Origin: Platerodrilus igneus
Taxonomy: Eukaryota > Arthropoda > Insecta > Coleoptera > Lycidae
Length of the DNA stretch: 64,000 bases
Assembly: GCA_036346225.1 (NCBI GenBank)
Contig: JARFIW010001670.1
Span: 3,844,001-3,908,000, forward strand
Reading direction: 5' to 3'
The notes below the pieces were generated by a model. It was not told the origin of the DNA. It searched no databases and saw only the letters and a program-made list of their open reading frames with translations. Positions 55,063 through 64,000 of the stretch are shown here, piece by piece; position 1 is the first letter of the stretch; each line of letters starts with the position of its first letter. Position numbers and translations under genes: made by a program.

Positions 55063-58000
55063 CGTCTTCCTCGCAAGAACAGAACTGAATTGTTTTCAGT
55101 TATGTCCTACGGGTTACTTCGAATGATTTCTTTTAAAGAGCAATACTTAGTCTCATTGATGTAAACTTAGAAATATTTTGTCCTTTAATAAGGAGGGATA
55201 TGATTGTGTAATGTTTGGTAAATAACGTACACGATCTCATTTCTGCGATGACGGTATTAAATTCCGGTTGATGCTAAGTAAGGTAAACGAAAAACTTAAA
55301 CGGTTGTTTTGTGTTATTCCGTTTTCTATCTTGTCCGCTTAGTTTGTTTGAACTTCACTCATGCTGTTACTGATAAGAAAAATTACTTCGACGAGTTGTG
55401 TGCGACACAGATATGAAGTGTGTCAAAGGTGCAGTGTTTTTTAATGTGATGATAACGACGTTTTCTAAGTTGTTGTTGGTATGAACTTTTATTTAATGGT
55501 AGACAATGTCAAAATATTGCAATGCTGATTGGAAAAAAATAAATTTGTGTGATATTTTCCTGACTTCAGTAATCGCACGTAAACAACTGCTGTACAAGAT
55601 ATGTGCAAAACTTTGCGAACTTATAACTTTGGTGTGGTCCTACAGTTAATAAATTTATAACACAGGGTTCTAAAAATTAGTTTGTACGAATTTGTTCCTT
55701 TGAGGGATACAATTTTTCCAACAACTAAATTATCTACTGCAATTGGTGCTAAGTTACTTTCAATGAATTCAACCCATCACTATGTAAAACGTACCGAACA
55801 GAATAATCCTGTATCATCGAGTTAATATAGGTGCAGTACGTCATGTTCAGCTGCGTCGCTTTAATGACTTCTATCGCGAAGAATTGAGTATGGATTTTTC
55901 AGGTTACTCATCTTACAATTCAAGGTGTTGAGATTGGATTTGCTTCACTTGAATCATCAGAATGTGCTTATGTCACTGACTGATTCTGTTTAGGTATTTA
56001 TTTAGAGATTATGTTTTATATTGACTGACCATACAATTTTTCTATATAAAAATTTAGACTGCACTATTATTTAAATGTGGCGTTTTTCCTAATAATTTTT
56101 TTACAGCTACAGCAAAATGCATTTCAATCTGTAGATGGTTTATTTCTTTTACTGCTGTAGTTTGCCGTTACATTATTTTGTATCTACTTATCAAGAATTA
56201 CTTGTGAACAATTTGTAAGTATTAGGTTTTTATGACAATCTTGATATCAAAGATTTAATATTGGGTTAACCAAGTTACTGAAGACAATTTACTATATAAT
56301 TTTGTTAGATCTTTGTTTTATGCAAATATTAGAAAAAGTCCGTAGCGTTTGAGAGCAAACTTTTTCTCAAAACTTTATTTCTCACTTAATAACATACTTT
56401 ATGTTGACGTAAATTGTAATTATATTCTTTCCGAAAATTTTCTTTTCAACTCAGTCACTGTCAGATCGTTTTTCTCTGTCTTTTCTTAAGTCGTAGTTCA
56501 TAACACATTTTAATTTTTTCCAAAAACTAACTTTCATTCCGATACTCAAATCGAAAATTCTTCTTGTCACGATCAGTCCATTTCTTAAAACCTCGCATAA
56601 TAATTTTCCTTAAAAAAAAAATTTTAAAGTATACTGCTTTATGTTATCTACAAAATCTAAAAAATGGATTAACACAAAAAAATCAAATTGCAAAAAAGCT
56701 CTGACGTTGAAGAAAACGGCGCCATTAAAAAAATTTTGAGGTTAGCTACCAAATTTTTATTAAGGTAAAAATTACGTTATGAATTGAATTTCGAATTGTC
56801 TATACTGGACGGGAACCCCGAAATAATTTTGGAGGTGCATCGGCTAATTTTCAGAGTGGTTTCCCAGGACAAAATGATAAAAAAGTATAATAAAATCTGA
56901 AGTGTAAAATGGCCGAAGTATAAACTTCTTTAAAAGCATTACTCACCTTAAAAGGCTTTATTAATCGCCAAAATTAAAAAACGCCAAACCGTCATATCCA
57001 AGCAATTTTGTCGATGTATTTGCTACACAGAAGATGGTTATTCGGAATAGCTCTCCTTGATATCGATGTTCCAATCTCGTTCACTCATCTGTAAGCTTTC
57101 GTAATCACACCTTAAAAGAAACACTATTTTATTTTTTATCAAACTAAAGCAATTGTTTAAAATAAAGGATTCTCCCGAAATATGTCTCCATCGTTGGAGT
57201 GGCAGGATATCATTTAACAATAATCACTTTTACCTATACTATAACTGACTGGAAATAAAATTCCATTTAAATTTAGACTCTATTAACAGTAAATTTCAAA
57301 ACATAGCATTGCACGTTAATTAATCTTAAAACAACAAACCTAATCTACATCCAACTGGCCAGATATTAGTTACAGAACCCTAACAAAACATGGATCTGTA
57401 AGTAATAATACCATTCCATTGTAATAATTCTTTCCCGATCGATCGATATGATATTTTAAATTTCATTTATTTGGAAACGCTAAGAGTAACACAGGAAAGG
57501 AAATCAGCAGAATCCCAACTTTTCCATCTATTGTTTATTCAAATAATGAATCTACACCCTTTAACTAACAAGAATTCCACACTTAAGCTTACATGTACAT
57601 ATTTCATATCCTTTTAAAATATTCAAATCTCCTTCGCCAATAATATTATGCTTACATTTAAACAACACTATTTTGGTCGCTATTTCATAGTCCAAAATAA
57701 TATTTATGTCACAGAATATTAATCTCCCACATCATAGATCAAGCTATTTTCATTTAAAATCCACGAACACATAAATATATATCATAAACAAACAAAAAAG
57801 TTCAAAAAGTACTCGCGGTTCTAATATTCCAAATAATTCTTGCAACACCTGATGTGTACTTCCTCGCAAGGTATGTCACTCCAAAATTTCCCTGATTTAT
57901 CCAATATGTAGTAACACCGGCCGCGATTGAAATCTACGCAACACTCATGTTTGAACTTTTTCGTAAATTCATCCAGCGAAGCTCAAAACAATTTGCGATC

Positions 58001-58440
58001 GACTATCACGATCGAGGGCCCTTGACCAGCGCACGTTTCTTACCCTTAAATCATATTTTCGTTCTTCTCTGATCACCTCCGTATTAATTTCTTTTAAAAT
58101 TATTCATGTTAATCTCCCACCCTTTTGTTAAAATCTCGCATTCTGTTCTCACATATTATACGTCTACATCTTTCTTGGAATAAAGTTCAATGTCTTCAGT
58201 TTATGCGAACAATCATTAATTTTATTACATTCTATGCTTCAGTTGAATTCTAAATCCTATGAGAATTATTTCAAATATCATTGGGAAAGGCGATTTTTTT
58301 AATTAAATACAACTAGTGTAAAACCCCTATCGTTTTTTCTGTTTAATATGAAACTGCATTAAGTACTTTTTAGTGTATTGTACTAATTTAAATATCATAA
58401 TAAAATAGGCCCTCTTTCGAGCTGTAAACTGCCCATCAAC
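55063..58440. other. AT-rich sequence, no identified gene
   Basis: About 3.4 kb without recognisable frames. The part from about 57,840 to 58,440 may be the leader of the minus-strand LTR element whose candidate primer-binding site lies just beyond. Confidence 0.45.
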
Positions 58441-58465
58441 TTTGTGACGTTATTATCGGGGCAGC

Positions 58466-58560
58466 CACGTTGGTTCGTCAAAATTCTGTTACGTTAATTA
58501 ACGGCTTCCACGTTGGGAGCCAAATTTATGTTACGTTTCTTGGTAGCCGTGCGTACCACA
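58466..58560 (-). mobile_element. LTR-element primer-binding-site region, two 43-bp units
   Basis: On the minus strand TGGCTCCCAACGTGGAAGCC (58,522-58,503) is of the primer-binding-site type, starting TGG as needed for pairing to a tRNA CCA end. A diverged second unit lies 43 bp away (CACGTTGG at 58,466 and 58,509; each followed by CAAA(A/T)TT-TGTTACG). The bases beyond 58,528 (TGTTACGTTTCTTGG) would be the LTR end. Reverse transcriptase or gag was not found nearby. Confidence 0.5.
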
Positions 58561-59808
58561 AAGAAAATCAAAGAAATGACCCGGCTCAATCGGAGAGTAG
58601 GGGGGGTTGTAGAAAGCAGACTGACCTATGATGTATGCGGCGGTAAGTAGTTAGTAACAGTACCTGCAATAAAAGAAATTAGAATAGCAAACCTGCAATA
58701 AAAAAAGATTAGTCCTGCAAACCTGAAGTAAAGAAAAAGCATAGCAGTAATGAAAAGTCTAAATTATCCAGTACTTTGTAGAATGTAAAAAAAGAAACTG
58801 TTTGGATAATCTATATAATATAACAACGGTAAAAGCAATACAGACAAATGTTTAGTATAAAGTGAGGTAATATTGGGGAGTAGCAGAAACGTTTCTTCGC
58901 ACACCAATTAAACATAAATCAGATAAAATATTGACTAAAGATAAATAGATAAAACACAATTGGTATGAGTAATTCAGTAGTATTGATTTTTCTTTCTTTC
59001 CTTTTTTTATATGTTTTAAAATAGCATGCAAGTCTATTGTAAAAGGTATTAAAACCACAAAGATATGATAAAGCAACGGATAGATATTTTAAGTAATAAC
59101 CAGTAAGAAATAGTTCAACTTACAAAAGTCCTTCAGCAACGCCTCCTTGAAACTGAAGTGTGGGATTCAACGATGTCCTGCACTAACGTAGCACTTCACC
59201 CTTGCCTGTGAGGGTGTTGATGAAACTTATCACACGTTCCACTAATCACACCTACGTATTTCACTGGGGTTAGCAGCAGACAATATCACGCGTCGGAACT
59301 ATGTAGTTGATAAATTTTATTTCCTAAGACAATAAGTTCGAAATCTTCTGTGGCACTAGTTTAATTTCCACTGGGACCAGATGTATATTATTTTCATAAA
59401 CATCCCAAAACGCAGTGAGAAACTTCAAACAATACCTTAGTAAACCAGTAATCTATTATATTTCACAAACACGAAACTTGCACAAGCAAAGATCTATTTA
59501 TTTTAGATTCTTTGTTGTTAGAAAATTCAGAAACTACAGTATCCACAGTATTTGGGATAATCCAAAGTATGAATTCAACCGAAAACAAATAGTAAGCCAC
59601 GCGTAAGCAATACAACCGTCCGTCAAAAGTCCTTAAAACACTTATCTCACAAGAAAAACAACTAAAAACAATTAGTAAAGCTACGCGTATCACTAAAACA
59701 ATCCTACTATTTTTAAAAGCAAACAGCACACACTATTTTTAACGTAATTAACTTGTAGGATCGAAGAGCAAACTCAAAGTTTTTAAAGCAAAAAGGAAAA
59801 CGTATTTT
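58561..59808. other. Possible LTR and spacer, no gene seen
   Basis: If the primer-binding-site call is right, the LTR extends into this stretch. Its far end could not be fixed. No coding sequence is recognised. Confidence 0.35.
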
Positions 59809-60436
59809 CAACGAACTTCGTTCGTTTATGAAATCGATTTGTCGTCCGTCTGTCTGTCCGTCCGAGGCCTTTCTAATGGTCGGACATCAATGTGTGATAC
59901 ATCAATCGATTCAGCTCGGTGTCCTGAGCTTAAGTTTTGATGTCAGTTGAAATCGGGCCACGGGGACGCCGTGTCCCCGCGATATTCCGTCGGGAAAATT
60001 AAAATTTCAAATAGGTCCAAAATTAATGTGCGATACATATTTGGACTCCCCTAACATAGCTGAGTCGAAATATGGTACCCCCCACAAAATCTGACCACGG
60101 ATACCCGACCCCCCCGGGGAATTAATTTTATCAAAAATTTCAAATAGGTCCAAAATTAATGTGCAATACATATTTAGAATCCTCTGAAAAAACTGAATCG
60201 AAATATGATGCCCCCTTATTTACACACACACACAAACACACATACATACATACATACATACACACACACATATATAGCTTTTAAAATATTTATTCAATAA
60301 AATAAAATATATTAAAATGTCTCTTTTGTTGTTTATAAATTTTTGTATTTTATCTGAATACTTATAATTATTACAACATAATAATTTTAATTTCTTTAAA
60401 TTGTTTTAAAGTAAGTCTACATTTGGAAGTTCGTTG
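59809..60436. mobile_element. Putative short element with CAACGAACTT inverted ends
   Basis: CAACGAACTT at 59,809-59,818 and AAGTTCGTTG at 60,427-60,436 are inverted copies. Between them are a CGTCCGTCTGTCTGTCCGTCC tract (59,844-59,864), two or three ~125-bp units (ATTTCAAATAGGTCCAAAATTAATGTG at 60,003 and 60,127, followed by GATACATATTT and CGAAATATG) and a CA/CATA microsatellite. GC is higher than in the surroundings. No target duplication is evident. Confidence 0.45.
60219..60272. repeat. (CA)n/(CATA)n microsatellite
   Basis: ACACACACACACAAACACACA followed by CATACATACATACATACATA and a second ACACACACATATATA run. Confidence 0.95.
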
Positions 60437-61430
60437 CGACAATGCCTTGCATTTTCAACTTGTTAAAGTTATTTATGTCTAGGAACAAAGAACCAAACAA
60501 CAACTGCCAGTCTGTAGATATAAAATCGTTGTTATTACAACCGCTTATCGCCTATCAACTCAACTCGTATATCCACATAAGGAACAAAAATGTATATCTA
60601 CTAATTCCTCACGAGCTGTTTATCATTTTCGATAAGTTTATTAATGAAAATCAATCTTCAAATTAATACACTTTTAAAGTAATACACACGAGTTAAATTG
60701 CATACCATTCTGCATTATTCTGAAGTATTTACTTGATACAAACAAATATAAAATATAGAAATAGTAATTGCAGAAAGGTATTTACGAATTGAGTAGTGTA
60801 AAATGTTTAACTATAAAAATGCCCGTTACAACTTAAATTAATAAATGCTTCTTTTCTATTTATAAATTTACGCTTAATTAACGCGTGAGCGTTACACATG
60901 TCTTTCTGTTAATAAATACTTTGCATGTATATTTTGTTTTGATAGCAATCAATTTTGGGAACGATCTTTTTTGAAACTTGGAACAAAGTCTGCCAAAAGA
61001 CTTTAAAATACTAGGATAACAACATTGTAGGTAACCTTTACATTTTCTGATTATGATTAATAACAAATTTAACTGTTACGACTATACAAATGTGTAATTA
61101 AAAAATATATTTTGAAATATTGCAGAACTGCTTTGCGTTTAAGATTCAATATAAAAATACGAACCCTAGAATGCAAGGGTCGTTTTATTGAAAATTTGGG
61201 CACTCAAAATTTTAAAACTCTAATGCTAAAAATATATTTACAAATGAAAAATTAGAACTCACGACTTGTATTTTAATAAGAGTTTCTCAGGCGTTAAAAC
61301 TAAAGGCATAATCTGATTACTTTATGAAAACTAGATTAAATGCGCATTCGAAAAACAAGACCAAATCTAGATGGCAAATAATTTTTGGTTTTATAGGTTG
61401 TTTCTCGACGTTTTATCCAATTTGAAAAAT
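60437..61430. other. AT-rich sequence, no identified gene
   Basis: A 74-codon frame starts with ATG at 60,442 (MPCIFNLLKLFM...), immediately after the inverted end of the putative element. It has no recognisable motif and is not called as a gene. Confidence 0.4.
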
Positions 61431-62498
61431 TTTCATCATCATCATTAGGTCTTCAGTCCTAGAACTGGTTAGACGCGTACCATCATTGTTCCCTATTCTG
61501 AACTAACCTACAGATTTCCCTGAAATATGCACAGTTTGCATCTACAACTGTCTGATCTAGGTCTACATCTACCTCTTTTTTCCTATCTCTGCTTGTAATA
61601 TATCACATACTATTCCCCAAAAATGCCTTAGAACGTATTCCGCCCTACTATTTCTCATTTCCCCCGATATCCTTGTTCCCCTACTATTTCTGTAACTTAT
61701 TTGTTATTATCTTTGGCTGTCCATGCTATCGTCCTCATACATCTGAAGCACATCATTTCAAAAGGCTGCTACCGTTTTTCTGTCTGCGTTTCAGACTGCC
61801 CGTATTTCATAGGCATACTGTGCTGTGCTCCACACATATGCTTTCAACAATTTTCTTCTTATTCTATGTTTGTTGTCTTTCCTCATAGGCGATGTTCTTT
61901 CTTGTTAGATGCAGTTCGATCACTTTCTATTGTTTTACAGTTATATGCCCTATTTCTCCGACCTTCAATGGTTGTGAAGGGAGGTAAGCAGCCTGTGGCT
62001 GCCAAGTTCCTCCAACACTTAACCATTTGGTATATATATTTAATATATTTTCCAATTTATCTTTTCGCACAGTCAACATTAATTGCAGGTATTTCGCAAC
62101 CAACAACTAGTTGTTTATACTAATCATCAGATTTATCTGCGCTTACTTTTTCGTCATTAGGTTTTCTGTCTCAAAACTGGTTGGACACGTACCTGCACTT
62201 ATTTATATTCTGAGCTAGCCTACATAGTTCCCTGAAATTCTCACATAGCAGGTGTATTCAGCTCGTTCCCTTTCTATTGTTTTTTAATTTTATACCCTAT
62301 TTTACCGAGATTCAGTGAAGGAGGTTAAGCAACCTGTGACTACTAAGATCCCCCAACACTTAGACATTTGCCGAAATAATGGTTTTCCAGTAAATCCTTT
62401 CACACACTTAACATTATTCGAGAATATTGCCCAACCAATTCTTGTAGTTACTTATAATAATCATCATGTTTAAGCACAGTTATCTATTCGTCATTAGT
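61431..62498 (-). mobile_element. Tandem LINE 3'-end modules
   Basis: Three module starts carry the same 3' terminus on the minus strand (CATTAGGTCTTCAGTCCTAGAACTGGTT at 61,444; CATTAGGTTTTCTGTCTCAAAACTGG at 62,155; CATTAGTTTATCCATCTTGGGATTGG at 62,493). The first also includes the region equivalent to 62,790-62,990 of the next copy (CCACACATATGCTTTCAACAATTTTCTTC near 61,830). A second segment (AAGGGAGGTAAGCAGCCTGTG near 61,977; AAGGAGGTTAAGCAACCTGTG near 62,317) is also duplicated. The remains are diverged and non-coding. Confidence 0.75.
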
Positions 62499-64000
62499 TT
62501 ATCCATCTTGGGATTGGTTGGATGCGTACCTCCATTGATTTCTATTCTGTGCTAGCCTACACATCTCCCTGAAACCTCTACAGCCTACATCTTTTACTAT
62601 CTGTGTGCAGTAATCTAATCTAGGTCTGCCTCTTTTTCTCTTTTTTCCTATCTCTGCTTCTAATATATTCCGTACTATTCCCTCATGCCGTAGTATGTGG
62701 CCTATCATCCTATCTCTCCTATTTTTTACCGTTTTCCACATATTTCTTTCTTCCCCTACCATTTTTAGTACATCTTCGTTCTTAACTTTGTCTGTCCATG
62801 ATATCTTCATCATACGCCTGTAGCACCACATTTCAAAGGCTTCTACCTGTTTCTTGTCCGCTTCTCCTACTGTCCAGGCTTCACAGCCGTACAGTGCTGT
62901 GCTCCACACATATGTTTTAAGCAATCTTTTCCTTGTTTCTATGTTTGTGGTCTTTGAGCACAGTAGTTGCTTTTTCTTGTTAAATGTAGCACGACCTTGT
63001 GCTAATCTTCGTTTTATATCTTTTGTGCTTTTCCCATCTTGCGTTATTTGGCTTCCTAGGTAGCAGAAATCCTTAACCTCTTGTAAGTTCGTGTTAAATA
63101 CTTGTATTCTTGTTTTTGATTTATTTTCCCCACCTTTGCAAACTAGAACTTTAGTTTTAGTTTTGTTAATTTTCATACCGTATCTCTCTGTTAGAACCGT
63201 TTCCATTTCATTAAGAGCAGCTTCTAACTCTTCCTTGCTAGACGCTAATACCGCTATATCATCTGAAAATCTAAGCATATCAATTTTTTGTCCCTGCATA
63301 TTAATTCCAAATGTCTTCCTGCATTTGACAGTATTCATTGCCTTTTCTATGTACAAGTTAAAAATCAATGGGGATAGGGCACATCCCTGTCTCACCCCTT
63401 TCTTAATGTTTACTTCTCTACGTTCCTGCTCTAAATTCTATTACTGCTGTTTACTCTTTGTATAAGCTATGTACTATTCGTCTATCCCTATAACTCATTC
63501 CAATCTTTTTGAGTATTTCAAACATTTTTTTCCAATTTACATTGTCAAATACTTTTTCCAGATCTACAAACCCTATATACATGCTTTCCCCTTTTTCTAT
63601 TGTTTTCTCCATTATCACTCTCAGAGCTTAAATAGCCTCCCGTGTTCCCCTGTTTCACCTAAACCCAAATTGGTCTTCTCCTAGTATTTCTTCCGCTCGT
63701 TTTTCCATTCGTCTTTGCACAATTCTAGGTAATATTTTTGACACGTGTGCTGTCAAACTTATTGTTCGAAAATTTTCACATCTATCCGCGCCTTTCTTTT
63801 TTGGTATAGTTACTATGATGCTACGTTTGAAATCTTTGGGTATCTCGCCTGTCTCATACATATAGCTTACAAGTTGTAAGAGACGTTCTGTTACTGCTTG
63901 TCCAGCGGCTTTTAGAGGCTTAAGAGTTTCCGGCGCCTTACTATTTTTCAGACCCTTTAATGCTAATTCAAACTCGTCTCGAAGTATAGGATATCCCAAG
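62499..64000 (-). pseudogene. LINE ORF2 (reverse transcriptase and C-terminal region), runs off the window
   Basis: From the window edge the minus strand reads FELALKGLKNSKAPETLKPL (normally A-P-G-x-D-x), YMYETGEIPKDFKRSIIVTIPKKKGADRCENFRTISLTAHVSKIL and GEDQFGFR. A stop follows near 63,655, then motif A (F-V-D-L-E-K-V-F-D-N-V-N-W, about 63,545-63,585). A one-base shift lies near 63,436. Next come motif B VRQGCALSPLIFNLYIE (63,395-63,345; the codon at 63,395 is GTG, so this is internal and not a start) and motif C LRFSDDIAVLA (63,275-63,245; F-S-D-D where F-A-D-D is usual). A long C-terminal region follows, with EVKDFCYLGSQIT, YGCEAWTVGEADKKQ, RRDRMIGHILRHEG and RGRPRLDYCTQIVKDVG, ending at 62,499. 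The last 298 codons are uninterrupted, so decay is modest. The clade is not assigned here. This is the same family as 33.2-35.0 kb and related to 2.9-3.6 kb. Confidence 0.9.

Noticed and set aside
54454..55164. 236-codon Leu-Ile/Phe-Tyr frame on the plus strand
   Set aside because: A repeat translation across the CTCATT and TTTTA arrays; not a protein.
60442..60666. 74-codon gene after the putative short element
   Set aside because: ATG-initiated but without motif, conserved feature or splice context; left as unsupported.
61673..63684. Plus-strand frames over the right-end LINE
   Set aside because: Antisense to the reverse transcriptase reading; composition is typical of shadow frames.

Overview
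The window looks like intergenic DNA from a large, AT-rich, repeat-dominated arthropod genome, most likely an insect. The supporting signs are two valine/proline-rich cuticular-type (VAJK-like) secreted protein genes, and relics of gypsy, Jockey/CR1-like, R4-like and other LINE, mariner, pogo, P-element-like and PIF/Harbinger elements. The order of insect cannot be told from the sequence. Only about 1.4 kb of the 64 kb looks like live host coding sequence. No rRNA, CRISPR or functional tRNA gene was seen; the tRNA-like heads belong to a SINE.

Layout, left end to 19 kb. A broken gypsy-type integrase (1-800) is followed by a diverged SINE, LINE 3' ends (2.9-4.1 kb) and two decayed mariner transposases (4.5-5.2 and 6.7-7.6 kb). 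The only host genes lie tail-to-tail at 8.40-9.04 kb (+) and 9.20-9.84 kb (-). Both encode a signal peptide plus K/V-P-V-P/Y-P-V repeats; the second has a complete two-exon structure and a TATA box. Then come an unidentified broken frame (11.05-11.52 kb), a HARBI1-like relic with a possible SANT-like partner (14.2-15.25 kb), a SINE next to a Jockey-like LINE on the minus strand (15.8-17.8 kb) and a P-element-like transposase relic (18.6-19.1 kb).

Layout, 19-34 kb. One CR1/Jockey-type LINE (19.3-26.3 kb) has been opened by successive insertions: two SINEs in one target site, a gypsy-like leader/gag fragment inside the second SINE, and an unidentified 1.6 kb insert in the RT region. Next are diverged tandem repeats (26.4-26.7 kb), a GC-richer stretch (28.4-30 kb), a pogo-like relic (30.4-32.2 kb) and minus-strand LINE fragments (32.6-35.0 kb).

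Layout, 35-42.3 kb. The best-defined object is a 7,270-bp element at 34,988-42,257. It has 1.43-kb terminal inverted repeats, AG...CT termini and a perfect 6-bp target duplication (GTTAGC). A LINE paralogue at 33.1 kb gives the sequence of the empty site. These traits match Maverick/Polinton elements, but it is far shorter than an autonomous one, and no polymerase core, integrase or capsid gene is recognisable. It carries a C2H2 zinc-finger gene that runs into one TIR, two uncharacterised frames and GC-rich minisatellites.

Layout, 42-64 kb. A recent SINE copy (44,135-44,428) has a 13-bp target duplication. An AATATAT array lies at 45 kb. An R4-like LINE is split by a 1.66-kb TA-flanked MITE-like element (48,115-49,772). 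A 4.7-kb compound satellite (50.34-55.06 kb) passes through TTTTTA, TTTTAA, CTCGTT, CTCATT and TTTTA blocks. The right end holds an LTR-element primer-binding-site candidate (58.5 kb), a putative short inverted-repeat element (59.8-60.4 kb), and tandem LINE 3' modules leading into a LINE ORF2 that runs off the window edge.
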